From NCBI GenBank assembly GCA_040754095.1, contig JBFMFO010000001.1:159462-223461 (forward strand): 64,000 nt of DNA, read 5' to 3'. The number at the start of each line of letters is the position of its first letter. Position 1 is the first letter of the stretch. Position numbers and translations under genes: made by a program. The notes under the pieces were generated by a model. The model saw only the letters and a list, made by a program, of their open reading frames with translations, had not been told where the DNA came from and searched no databases. The DNA is from QYQD01 sp040754095 (GTDB taxonomy: Bacteria > Desulfobacterota > QYQD01). Positions 27,067 through 35,225 of this stretch are shown here, piece by piece.

Positions 27067-27609
27067 ATGGCAGATAACGTAAGTCGTTACTTTGGACATT
27101 CAGTAAGGTGGTTTATTGCTTTAGTATTCATCTTGTTAGTTTCCGTACAACTTTATACATCTCCTGATTCAGAGGCAAAAAACGTCAGGGCCGCCGATTT
27201 TTCCCTGAAAGACCTGGATGGCCGCATGGTAAGCCTCAGCCATTTTAAAGGCAAGGTTGTCCTGGTTAACTTCTGGGCCACGGGGTGTCCTGCCTGTCGG
27301 GCCGAGATACCCGCTTTTATTGCTGTGTACAAGAAATATAAGAGCAAGGGATTTGAAATTATCAGTATCTCGCTTGACGATGTTACCACATCTGCCGGTA
27401 AAAAAATCCTGGCCGAATTTGTCAAAAGAGCCGGCATTAGCTACCCTGTTCTGATTGGCAATAATGCGGTATGTAAGGACTACGGGGGCATCTACTACAT
27501 CCCCGTGAGTTTTCTTGTTGATTCAAAAGGAAATATAATAAAAAGATACATAGGCGAGCTTAAAATGGATGTCCTCGAAAAGGATATGTCGCCGCTCTTA
27601 AAGAGATAA
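27067..27609 (+). CDS. TlpA/ResA-like thioredoxin-fold protein
   Basis: The 180-residue protein has an N-terminal membrane anchor or signal (WFIALVFILLVSVQLY), then a TlpA-like domain with DFSLKDLDGRMVSLSHFKGKVVLVNFWA and the active site TGCPACRAE, and the cis-Pro region YIPVSFLVD. It should act in the periplasm, reducing disulfides, for example on apocytochrome c, in keeping with the multiheme cytochrome at 37 kb. It is a single gene. Confidence 0.88.
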   Translation: MADNVSRYFGHSVRWFIALVFILLVSVQLYTSPDSEAKNVRAADFSLKDLDGRMVSLSHFKGKVVLVNFWATGCPACRAEIPAFIAVYKKYKSKGFEIISISLDDVTTSAGKKILAEFVKRAGISYPVLIGNNAVCKDYGGIYYIPVSFLVDSKGNIIKRYIGELKMDVLEKDMSPLLKR

Positions 27610-27620
27610 GGGGCGAGTCA

Positions 27621-28544
27621 TTATGCCGGAATTTCCTCCCCGGTAAGACCATTTGCACGCAAAAACAAAAAATCAAGAAAAGAACCGGTAATCGGAGAAA
27701 GCGTACGCCCTTTAAAAACTACGACATAAAACTCACGCCATAAGTCCAACCCCTTTACCCTCACTCCATGCAGGGAACCCGCGGCAATATCGTCCCTGAC
27801 TGCCCGTCGGGATAAAATACCGATGCCTATTCCCGCCTTCACGGCCTGGCGCACGGCCTCGGTGCTGCCCATCTCGGCAATGATGTTAAGTTCTTTTACA
27901 TCCATGCCCAGTTTCTCAAGGGCCTTGAGGCTGGTCATACGCGTGCCGGAGCCTGGTTCGCGCAGCACGAAAGCCTCCTGCCTCAGCTCACCTGCCTCCA
28001 CAGAATGCCGCCCTGCCCAGGCATGGCCGGACGGGACCACAATCACCATCTCGTCCCTTACCCACTCCCGGTACTGAAGCCTCTTTTCCTCTATTTTAGC
28101 CCCTACCACCCCTATCTCAATCTCTCCCGCCAGAAGGCTGTCTATAACGTCCGTGGTATCGGCTATAGTCAGGGTAATATAGATGTCGCTATGTTCTTTT
28201 TTAAAAGAACCTATCAGCTCAGGAAGGATGTATGCCCCCGGGATGGTGCTGGCGCCGATGGTCATCTCTCCCTTGATCCTGCCCAGAAAAAGCTCTAACT
28301 CTCGCCGGGCCTCGGACCGCAGACTCAACATCTGTCTGGCATATTTATAAAGCAATTCTCCGGCCCTGGTAGGCACAACCTCCTTGCCCAGACGATCAAA
28401 GAGACGCGTATCCAAAAACTGCTCCAGGGCCTGAATATGCCCGCTCACCGTCGGCTGGGTAAGATATACTGATTCTGCAGCCTTTGAAAAGCTCTTTAAT
28501 TCCAGGACGCGGCAGAAAACTTCTAATTGGTGAAGATCAAACAT
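27621..28544 (-). CDS. LysR-family transcriptional regulator
   Basis: The 307-residue protein has the LysR helix-turn-helix near the N-terminus (SFSKAAESVYLTQPTVSGHIQALE) and the two-part effector domain (IGASTIPGAYILPELIGSF, LREPGSGTRMTSLKALEKLG), resembling the CysB/CysL-like branch. Its target is unclear: it is convergent with the TlpA-like gene and faces away from the tRNA genes. The effector and target are not known. Confidence 0.9.
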   Translation of the reverse strand: MFDLHQLEVFCRVLELKSFSKAAESVYLTQPTVSGHIQALEQFLDTRLFDRLGKEVVPTRAGELLYKYARQMLSLRSEARRELELFLGRIKGEMTIGASTIPGAYILPELIGSFKKEHSDIYITLTIADTTDVIDSLLAGEIEIGVVGAKIEEKRLQYREWVRDEMVIVVPSGHAWAGRHSVEAGELRQEAFVLREPGSGTRMTSLKALEKLGMDVKELNIIAEMGSTEAVRQAVKAGIGIGILSRRAVRDDIAAGSLHGVRVKGLDLWREFYVVVFKGRTLSPITGSFLDFLFLRANGLTGEEIPA

Positions 28545-28707
28545 GGCTTTTTCACCCTGGCGTAGATATGAGGCGTGATCGTAACCATAGCGGTAAAGTG
28601 AATACCTTGCAATAACTTTTTAATATGCGACCGGAGCAGACACCGGCGCTGAATTTTGTCTTTACAAGGCGCCAAAATCTTGTTAAAGATGGCTGCTGTA
28701 ATAGCCT

Positions 28708-28784
<77 letters not shown>

Positions 28785-28794
28785 GATCTTCAAT

Positions 28795-28872
28795 GGTGGG
28801 CGTGGCTCAGGTGGTTAGAGCACTGGGTTGTGGCCCCAGAGGTCGAGGGTTCGAGTCCCTCCGCTCACCCCA
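28795..28872 (+). tRNA. tRNA-His (anticodon GTG)
   Basis: 78 nt including the encoded CCA and the extra 5' G opposite discriminator C, as tRNA-His requires. The anticodon loop is TTGTGGC, T-loop GTTCGAGTC. It shares a transcript with tRNA-Arg. Confidence 0.97.
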
Positions 28873-28881
28873 GTAAAATCA

Positions 28882-28917
28882 GAGGGTTATCCGCCTATAG
28901 TGGATAGCCCTTTTTTT
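28882..28917 (+). terminator. Terminator of the Arg-His tRNA transcript
   Basis: AGGGTTATCC pairs with GGATAGCCCT (one wobble) around GCCTATAGT, followed by a T7 run. Confidence 0.9.
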
Positions 28918-28988
28918 ATTTCTTTAACAAAATAAAATCTAAAGTCATTTCCTGAACATGCCGAAACGCCCTAAAGGAGGTAATATCT

Positions 28989-29339
28989 TTGGGAAAAGAG
29001 CAGAGGACAACCCCGCGCTTCGACTTTGGCCTCAAAGTTGTTATCCTTAAAGGCGGAGAGGCCTATTTTACGAAAGACATCAGCCTGAGAGGCTGTTTCC
29101 TGCCTGCCTGCCGGGTATTTGCTTTAAATGATAAGGTAGATCTGGCTATAGATGTGCCGGGGTTCGGCTATGTCTTTGTGACCGGGGAGGCCCGGCATCT
29201 TGCCAATGGCGGGACAGGCATCATGTTCCTTAGTTTTAAAGACCTTAAAGCCAAGGAGGCCATGGAAGAATTTCTCAACGTAGTCTCTCTTTGTGAAGAG
29301 TCAAGCGAAGACAATGGCCTTCGATGGCTCGATGCATAG
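28989..29339 (+). CDS. PilZ-domain protein (TTG start)
   Basis: The 116-residue protein begins with a TTG preceded at the right distance by a full AAAGGAGGT ribosome site at 28974-28982, so this unusual start is well supported. It opens TTPRFDFGLKVVILKGGEAYFTKDISLRGCFLP, where RFDFGLKV and DISLRGCF stand where PilZ has its RxxxR and [D/N]-x-S-x-x-G motifs. The first motif lacks the second arginine, so c-di-GMP binding is uncertain. It lies ahead of the zinc-ribbon and FGE-domain genes but is separated from them by a repeat. Confidence 0.72.
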   Translation: MGKEQRTTPRFDFGLKVVILKGGEAYFTKDISLRGCFLPACRVFALNDKVDLAIDVPGFGYVFVTGEARHLANGGTGIMFLSFKDLKAKEAMEEFLNVVSLCEESSEDNGLRWLDA

Positions 29340-29434
29340 CCTGCCTTTCAAAGATACGCCGGAAGCGTGTAGCACTAATCTCCCGGTCGTTTGTGTCGAT
29401 AAGAAATCTGAAGTCCGTATGCACCACACAAAAG

Positions 29435-29552
29435 CATTCAGCATTCAGCTCTCAGCTTTCAGGAAGTGGAATGGCGACTCAAGCTGACCGCTGATAGCTA
29501 ATGGCTGATCGCTATTTCGCAGCAAACGGACTTCTTGCGAAGCCATCATACT
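29435..29552 (+). repeat. Dispersed repeat R1b with GCGAAGCCATCA tail
   Basis: TCAGCATTCAGCTCTCAGCT, AAGCTGACCGCTGATAGCT and GGCTGATCGCTATTTCGC, ending GACTTCTTGCGAAGCCATCA. An almost identical element is at 49581-49691. An R5-like unit lies just before at 29349-29375. Confidence 0.85.
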
Positions 29553-29591
29553 TTAAAAGAGCCCGAGAGAAGATACTGACGGAGATCGTCT

Positions 29592-31088
29592 ATGCAGCAG
29601 AATATTGAGCAAGAGCAGCTTTCCATAAGTAATATCCGTGCACGATTTAATGAGACCCTGGGACGGCATATAGAACGGCTGATCGGGACCAGGCATGGAA
29701 TCGGCTCGCTGCCTCTCAATGCATCAACCATACCATGCCTTATCCTCGCCGTAGAACGTGAAACCGATATCAAAAACGCTTCATCTTTTCCACCCGAACG
29801 TTTTACAGAGGAAACATTCCTGAATGAATTGGCGGAATTCGGCCTCAACCCGGACGAAGAGATGAAGGCGTCCCTCCGGGATTTAATCCAAAAAGGATAT
29901 ATTGATGCGTCCCCGGATAGTAATTTTTCCGCCACGAAAACGGCCGGCAGCATGGTCCGGCTACTCGACCGCATCTTCCCCAAGATGCCCGGGGTCAATC
30001 TTATCGCCTACCTCGTTCAGACCATGGATGAGGTGTTGTCCGGACGTAAAAAACTGGAAACCGCGATCAGCCAGTTTGACCAGACGTTACAGATGCAGGG
30101 GATTCCTTTATCAAAACAAAAGGCCCCGGCAAAACCGGAACAAACGACGGCAAAAATTTTCCGTTACAGACAGGAACAGGCAAGGTCACACGTGGACACC
30201 GCATCTCCGGTGCTCCGGGCACAGGATATCAGCCGGCTCAAGGTCCAAAGTTTCTTCGCTAAAAAAGAAGGCCCCGCAAAAGATATTACAAGCCGGCCCG
30301 GCGACACCGAAGTTCAAAGGCTAAAGGAATCTGGAAAGACAACTGAGCCGGAAAGAAAAAGAATCGCTGCTGAAGACGCACGTTCTATTGAAGAATCTCC
30401 TGTACCGGCACAGGCAACGCCGGAGCCATCTCCAAAATATGAGACTCCCGAACAGGATTTGTTCGCCCAGGTCGAAGATGCGCCTAGGCGTGCGAATCTG
30501 TCCGCCCCGGCGGATCTGCCTATGGCACGACCGGAAAAAACGGCGGCGGTCGTAGATGAACCGGACCGTACGGCAGTAACGGAGAAGGAAAAAACCGGGA
30601 CGGAATCTTGTGAGATACAAGATTTACCATCAGTGGACGAAACAGAAAGTGAAACCGAACCTGTTTCGGAACAGGATGAGGACGCCTTCGCGGATGACAT
30701 CATTGAAAAGCATATCACAGCCTTTTCCGAGGACCTGGCCTCCGCATGTCCGGTATGTAGAATCGGCAAGATCGAGACGAAACAGACTGCCAAGGGTAAA
30801 TCTTTCTACACCTGTTCCAACAGTGACTGTAATCTTATAAGCTGGGGCAAACCTCATCACATCGTCTGCCCACAGTGTAAAAATCCGTTTCTAATTGAAA
30901 CCGAAGACTCAGCAGGGGAAATATCCTTAAAATGTCCGAGGGCGACCTGCCGTTACCGGCAACATCTGGCCGGTGAAATAGAAAACGCACTCCCCGCCCG
31001 GCATGACGCTGCAACTCCATCTTCCCTGTCCCCCAAGCCTCGCCGGAAAGTGGTAAGAAGACGCGTTCTTGTCCGCAAAAAACGATAG
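29592..31088 (+). CDS. Protein with C-terminal topoisomerase-type zinc ribbons, unknown function
   Basis: The 498-residue protein has three parts. Residues 1-~165 are helical and possibly winged-helix. The middle (~165-385) is low-complexity, charged and rich in Glu, Pro and Thr. The C-terminus has two Cys4 zinc ribbons of the DNA-topoisomerase-I kind: CPVCRIGKIETKQT with FYTCSNSDCN, and CPQCKNPFLIE with LKCPRATCRY, then a basic tail KPRRKVVRRRVLVRKKR. Nucleic-acid binding is likely from the ribbons and tail. An R5-like repeat is read in frame near residues 293-315. It ends 24 bp before the FGE-domain gene, forming a two-gene unit. Not a known family to me. Confidence 0.75.
   Translation: MQQNIEQEQLSISNIRARFNETLGRHIERLIGTRHGIGSLPLNASTIPCLILAVERETDIKNASSFPPERFTEETFLNELAEFGLNPDEEMKASLRDLIQKGYIDASPDSNFSATKTAGSMVRLLDRIFPKMPGVNLIAYLVQTMDEVLSGRKKLETAISQFDQTLQMQGIPLSKQKAPAKPEQTTAKIFRYRQEQARSHVDTASPVLRAQDISRLKVQSFFAKKEGPAKDITSRPGDTEVQRLKESGKTTEPERKRIAAEDARSIEESPVPAQATPEPSPKYETPEQDLFAQVEDAPRRANLSAPADLPMARPEKTAAVVDEPDRTAVTEKEKTGTESCEIQDLPSVDETESETEPVSEQDEDAFADDIIEKHITAFSEDLASACPVCRIGKIETKQTAKGKSFYTCSNSDCNLISWGKPHHIVCPQCKNPFLIETEDSAGEISLKCPRATCRYRQHLAGEIENALPARHDAATPSSLSPKPRRKVVRRRVLVRKKR
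30476..30530 (+). repeat. R5-like repeat read in frame inside the zinc-ribbon gene
   Basis: The stretch GAAGATGCGCCTAGGCGTGC followed by GCGAATCTGTCCGCC and GGATCTGCCTATGGCACGAC matches intergenic R5-type strings at 5528 and at 19290-19320. It adds about 22 residues, EDAPRRANL and SAPADLPMARPE, to the low-complexity linker without a frame break. Confidence 0.65.
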
Positions 31089-31112
31089 CGGCACAGGCAA
31101 CAGGAGGTTCTT

Positions 31113-33863
31113 GTGGCCACCACTGTAATATCCCTCAAGGGGATCGACGAGGCGATATCCAACCTCAACTATAGAGACCATAAGACATTAAAATACAGGC
31201 TGATCCATGCCGTCAGGGAATTTTATGAAAGCGAAGGCGCCGTCACCACCCTGCAGGGCATTGATACGGACAGTCTCGTCAAAACGCTCTGGGACACCGG
31301 AGACGATCCTTCTACAATTAAAACCAAGCGAAAAAACCTGAGCAGTATCAAATCCTCTGTCAATGCGGATTTTAAAAGGCTTTACGAGGACGGGAAAAAT
31401 CCTGAGGGCATAATCATCGGACGCAACAATGTCTTTGTTATGTCCGATGAGGCCAAAGACCGGATGCTCACCTCGTTTACCGGCAGCGCGAAAAAGGACG
31501 GAGGCGTTACTCTGGAACAAATAAACGAGGTCTTAAATATTGTCCGCGAAGTGTTGTCGGACCCAGAGGCCCTGTCTAATGCGAAGAATTCGGACCGAAC
31601 AGGCAAGTTAAGCCAATTAAAAAACATAATCCAGGGGTTGTCGCAACAAATTGGCTTAAAAGTAGCGCATGGCGATTTGACCGATGAGCCTGCCGCACCA
31701 TCCAAAGTCAGGGCGTATGAAACGCACATGGCACATGGCGACACAAAGGACAATGATAATAATCCCCCTTCATCCCCCTCTACTAAAGTGGGCGATACGT
31801 TAATTCCCCCTCGGGGAGGAGACGAGGGCCCATCAATGCCCCCTTTTCCGCACTCAGGCGGATTCGCCGAGGCGAAGAAAAAGGGAGAAAGCCGAATTCC
31901 CCCTTTGCAAAAGGGGGATGAAGGGGGATTATCAGGTGAAAAGACTGATACGCTTCCCCGGAGTTCAGGAAATGCCGCAGAAACGGGCAGTGAACAGAAG
32001 AAAGACGAGGTGGGGCGGACCGGCATAGTCGAGTCCGGTGTCGAAGGCTACGGGCCTGGCGTTGGTGAACCTGGTGGGCGGGAGGGAACCACATCGAAAA
32101 ATGCTCCGGTAGCAGAATCAACCGAAAATGCCGCTAATCCGGAAGAAATCGCTGCGTATGAGGTTGACGTAGTTGATACAGTCGATCTTGTCGAGGAAAT
32201 CATCCCGGAAGAACTGGAACCTGAAAAACTCGAAGATGTTGAAGAGGTCATGGAGGATATCACAGCGGCTGAAACCGTAGATGACATTGAATCGGACGAT
32301 ACCGCTGATGAACTCGAAGAGGTTGAGGTCGCAGAGGACCTCATAGAGAAAGCGCCGGAAGAAGCCGAAGAAATCCCTGAAGTAGTGGAAAACACCGATC
32401 TCATCGAAGACCTGGAGACCGAAGAAATAGGGCCTGAAGAATCAGAAGAACTTCAGAATACTAATGAAGTCGTGGAAGAAGTGGAAGAAGCCGTCCAGGA
32501 AATCGTGGAGGCGGAGGAAAACGCAGAACCGCAAGAGGACACAGAAATAGTCGATGAGGCCGACCTCCTGCCGGATGTCGAACCGGAAGATGCAGTACCG
32601 GAAGAAATAGAGGAAGTCGAAGGGGTCGCCGGGGATGAAGTCCAGGAAACCCTCGCAGAAGTCATAGATGACCAAGCGGAAATCGTGGCCGAAGAAACTG
32701 AAAGCACAGAAGACCTGGAACTCGCTGAGATCAGCAATAACCTTGAAGAAGCCCAGGTCGTAGATGAAATTACAGAGACAAAACTCGAAAAGGAAGAGGT
32801 TGCTCAGGATGATGCAAAAGCGCTAGATGAAGCAGAGATAATGGAAGAGGCGCCGGAGGAAGAGCTAGGACCTGAGGAGATGGAAAACATCGAAGAAGTC
32901 GAAGAGGATGAGATTGAGGAAGGGGTTGAGGAGTTGGAGGTCTCAGGGAACGATGCAGAGCCGGGTCTCTCCTCCAGCGGTTCAGAGGCGGGATATTCGG
33001 ACGGCATTTTTGGGGAGGAGGATAAGATACCAAAGGCCAGGCTCCTGGCCGAGGAATTTAATCGATTGCTCGGCGACAGGGAAAGATTTTACAATCAGTA
33101 TATTCTGATTCCAGCAGGAGACTATATCGTCGGCAATAAGTCTCCCGGCAAAGATGAACGTCCTGAACAAAAAGTGCGTTTAGAGGCCTTTTATATGGGT
33201 AGGTTCCCGGTTACAAACGCGCTCTTCGAAGTTTTTGTGGAAAAGACCGGATACAAAACCACCGCTGAAAGGCTTGGATACGGAAAGGTCTATTACGGAC
33301 GTTTTAAGAAAACGATGGATAAAAAAACCGGCTCAGTCAGACTTGTCTGCCAGTCCGGCCTTGGCTGCGAGACAGTATATGAGGCCTGCTGGCAACAACC
33401 CTCAGGGCCCGGAAGTACAATACACAATAAAAGAAATCACCCTGTGGTTCAGGTTAGCCTGGAAGATGCCCTGGCCTTTGCCGCCTGGACCGGCAAAAGA
33501 CTTCCGACTGAAGATGAATGGGAGGCCGCGACCCGGACGGCTGAAGGGTATGCGCTTCCCTGGGGAAACGACTGGCAAAAAGATGCCTGTAATATCGAGA
33601 TCAGCTCCTTAGCGGACACCACGCCCGTGGACAGGCACATGGATTCCGGAAATAATTTCGGGATAATTGATGCCATAGGAAACGTGCTGGAGTGGACAAT
33701 GGAACCTTGTGAACCGCCTTCCCATGCCGGACACGACGTTAAATACTATTTAGCCAAGGGCGGCAGTTGGATTTCCGGCAATGACATACGCCTGTTCAAT
33801 CGTTTTAGATTGGAGGCTGAAACGCACTCCAACATACTCGGATTCAGATGCGTGGCATATTGA
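31113..33863 (+). CDS. Acidic multidomain protein with C-terminal FGE/SUMF1-type domain
   Basis: The 916-residue protein starts at GTG, with AGGAGG 6 bp ahead. Residues 1-~130 form a helical domain (AISNLNYRDHKTLKYRLI, SSIKSSVNADFKRLYEDGK). Residues ~216-276 are encoded by a repeat of the R3 family. Residues ~345-640 are extremely acidic, with a repeating EEVEEVE/DIEE pattern. From ~655 to the end is a formylglycine-generating-enzyme-type domain (LIPAGDYIVGN, KRLPTEDEWEAATRTAEGYALPWG, GNVLEWTMEPC, LAKGGSWISGN, LGFRCVAY). Most bacterial relatives of this fold are not catalytic and serve in binding. No sulfatase is near. Function unknown; paired with the zinc-ribbon gene. Confidence 0.85.
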   Translation: MATTVISLKGIDEAISNLNYRDHKTLKYRLIHAVREFYESEGAVTTLQGIDTDSLVKTLWDTGDDPSTIKTKRKNLSSIKSSVNADFKRLYEDGKNPEGIIIGRNNVFVMSDEAKDRMLTSFTGSAKKDGGVTLEQINEVLNIVREVLSDPEALSNAKNSDRTGKLSQLKNIIQGLSQQIGLKVAHGDLTDEPAAPSKVRAYETHMAHGDTKDNDNNPPSSPSTKVGDTLIPPRGGDEGPSMPPFPHSGGFAEAKKKGESRIPPLQKGDEGGLSGEKTDTLPRSSGNAAETGSEQKKDEVGRTGIVESGVEGYGPGVGEPGGREGTTSKNAPVAESTENAANPEEIAAYEVDVVDTVDLVEEIIPEELEPEKLEDVEEVMEDITAAETVDDIESDDTADELEEVEVAEDLIEKAPEEAEEIPEVVENTDLIEDLETEEIGPEESEELQNTNEVVEEVEEAVQEIVEAEENAEPQEDTEIVDEADLLPDVEPEDAVPEEIEEVEGVAGDEVQETLAEVIDDQAEIVAEETESTEDLELAEISNNLEEAQVVDEITETKLEKEEVAQDDAKALDEAEIMEEAPEEELGPEEMENIEEVEEDEIEEGVEELEVSGNDAEPGLSSSGSEAGYSDGIFGEEDKIPKARLLAEEFNRLLGDRERFYNQYILIPAGDYIVGNKSPGKDERPEQKVRLEAFYMGRFPVTNALFEVFVEKTGYKTTAERLGYGKVYYGRFKKTMDKKTGSVRLVCQSGLGCETVYEACWQQPSGPGSTIHNKRNHPVVQVSLEDALAFAAWTGKRLPTEDEWEAATRTAEGYALPWGNDWQKDACNIEISSLADTTPVDRHMDSGNNFGIIDAIGNVLEWTMEPCEPPSHAGHDVKYYLAKGGSWISGNDIRLFNRFRLEAETHSNILGFRCVAY
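31759..31940 (+). repeat. R3-family repeat read in frame inside the FGE-domain gene
   Basis: The strings AATCCCCCTTCATCCCCCTC, TTCCCCCTCGGGGAGGAG and TTCCCCCTTTGCAAAAGGGG, then ATGAAGGGGGATT, are the intergenic R3 element. It encodes IPPLQKGDEGG and related residues (~216-276). The reading frame stays open throughout. An R5-like GATTCGCCGAGGCGAAG is embedded at 31861-31877. Confidence 0.85.
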
Positions 33864-33898
33864 GAGATGGACACGATACAGATTTTTGCGGTCTGGAA

Positions 33899-34071
33899 AT
33901 GGAAGCCATTATTCCTTCGCTTCACGGCTTTTGCAGCGACCCTTTCAGGACTCGCAGGCGGGGAATGCTTGCCCTTTCCAGCCACTAAAGGGCTGGTTTT
34001 CCCCTTCCTGCTCGCCCTCGAAGGGTCCCCCGCTGCTCCAGCAAGTTTCGCTCAGGAATAACGGCTTCCAT
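33899..34071 (-). repeat. Covarying hairpin element R4, copy B (inverted)
   Basis: On the minus strand it reads ATGGAAGCCGTTATTCC at one end and GGAATAATGGCTTCCAT at the other. Inside, CAGCG/CGCTG and CCAGCC/GGCTGG are as in copy A. Total 173 bp, the same as copy C. It lies directly after the FGE-domain gene and before the epimerase gene. Confidence 0.9.
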
Positions 34072-34168
34072 AAGAATGTGGAGAAACACTAATCAGAAGA
34101 GTCCTTGCAATTTATTTGGAGACGTAATAATAAAGACTGACACCAAAGAGGCCGAAGAGTGTATAAAA

Positions 34169-35221
34169 ATGTCAGAGATTGATAACATCAAGACACAAAT
34201 AAGAAAATCACCCAGGAGGTGGCTGGTCACCGGTGTGGCTGGATTCATCGGATCGGGCCTCCTGGAGGAACTGCTTAATCTGGGGCAGACCGTCATCGGG
34301 CTGGACAATTTCTCCACCGGCTATCTCCATAATCTGGAGGATGTAAAAGAGATGGTGGACGCAAAGGCATGGGGCCGGTTCACCTTCATCGGAGGGGATA
34401 TACGAAATCCCGACGACTGCCGGAGGGCCTGCGCCGATGTTGACTATGTGCTCCACCAGGCCGCCCTCGGCAGCGTGCCCCGATCCATTGATGACCCTGT
34501 CACCACCAATCAGTCGAATATAGACGGCTTCGTGAATATGCTGGTAGCGGCCCGCGATGCCAAAGTAAGGCGTTTTGTCTATGCGGCCTCCTCCTCCACA
34601 TACGGAGATCACCCGGGACTCCCGAAAAAAGAAGATGTGATCGGGCGGCCCTTATCCCCTTATGCAGTCACCAAATATGTAAATGAACTCTATGCCGACG
34701 TCTTTGCCCGCACATACGGAATGGAGTGCATCGGGCTGAGATATTTCAATGTCTTCGGAAAACGGCAGGATCCAAAAGGGGCTTATGCGGCCGTAATTCC
34801 CTGCTGGATAGGCAACCTGCTGGACGGCATAACCCCCACAATAAACGGCGACGGGAAAACCAGCCGGGACTTCTGCTATATCGACAACGTCGTCCAGGCC
34901 AATCTGCTGTCCGCCCTGGCGGAAAAACCGGCGGCTATAAACCGAGTTTATAACGTCGCCTTTGGCGGAAAGACAACATTAAACGGGCTTTTTGCGATGA
35001 TACGCGGCTTCCTGTCCCGGCATTACCCTGCTATTGCGAAGATTAAAGTCAAATACGGGCCGTTTCGGCCTGGAGACGTGCGGCATTCCCAGGCGGACAT
35101 TGAAAAGGCCAAGGGACTCCTGGGCTACAGGCCAACGCATGATGTGAAACAGGGAATGGAAGAGACCGTGGCGTGGTATGTCGATAAACTGACAAAGAAA
35201 ACGAAAAAACGAGGCGAATGA
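34169..35221 (+). CDS. NAD-dependent UDP-sugar 4-epimerase (WbpP/TviC-like)
   Basis: The start is placed at MSEIDNIKTQIRKSPRRW; the longer frame begins inside an R4 repeat. The 350-residue protein has the NAD-binding motif GVAGFIGSGLLEELL, the catalytic Ser-x-x and YxxxK pair (AASSSTYGDHPGLPK and SPYAVTKYVNELY) and RYFNVFGKRQDP. The N-terminal extension before the Rossmann fold and these motifs fit UDP-N-acetylglucosamine 4-epimerases. Its stop lies 3 bp before the dehydrogenase gene, so the two form a unit. Together they could make a UDP-N-acetylhexosaminuronic acid for a surface glycan. Confidence 0.88.
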   Translation: MSEIDNIKTQIRKSPRRWLVTGVAGFIGSGLLEELLNLGQTVIGLDNFSTGYLHNLEDVKEMVDAKAWGRFTFIGGDIRNPDDCRRACADVDYVLHQAALGSVPRSIDDPVTTNQSNIDGFVNMLVAARDAKVRRFVYAASSSTYGDHPGLPKKEDVIGRPLSPYAVTKYVNELYADVFARTYGMECIGLRYFNVFGKRQDPKGAYAAVIPCWIGNLLDGITPTINGDGKTSRDFCYIDNVVQANLLSALAEKPAAINRVYNVAFGGKTTLNGLFAMIRGFLSRHYPAIAKIKVKYGPFRPGDVRHSQADIEKAKGLLGYRPTHDVKQGMEETVAWYVDKLTKKTKKRGE

Positions 35222-35225
35222 GGTC

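Noticed and set aside
34076..34168. 5' extension of the epimerase
   Set aside because: It begins at the R4 repeat and lacks family similarity; a later ATG fits better.
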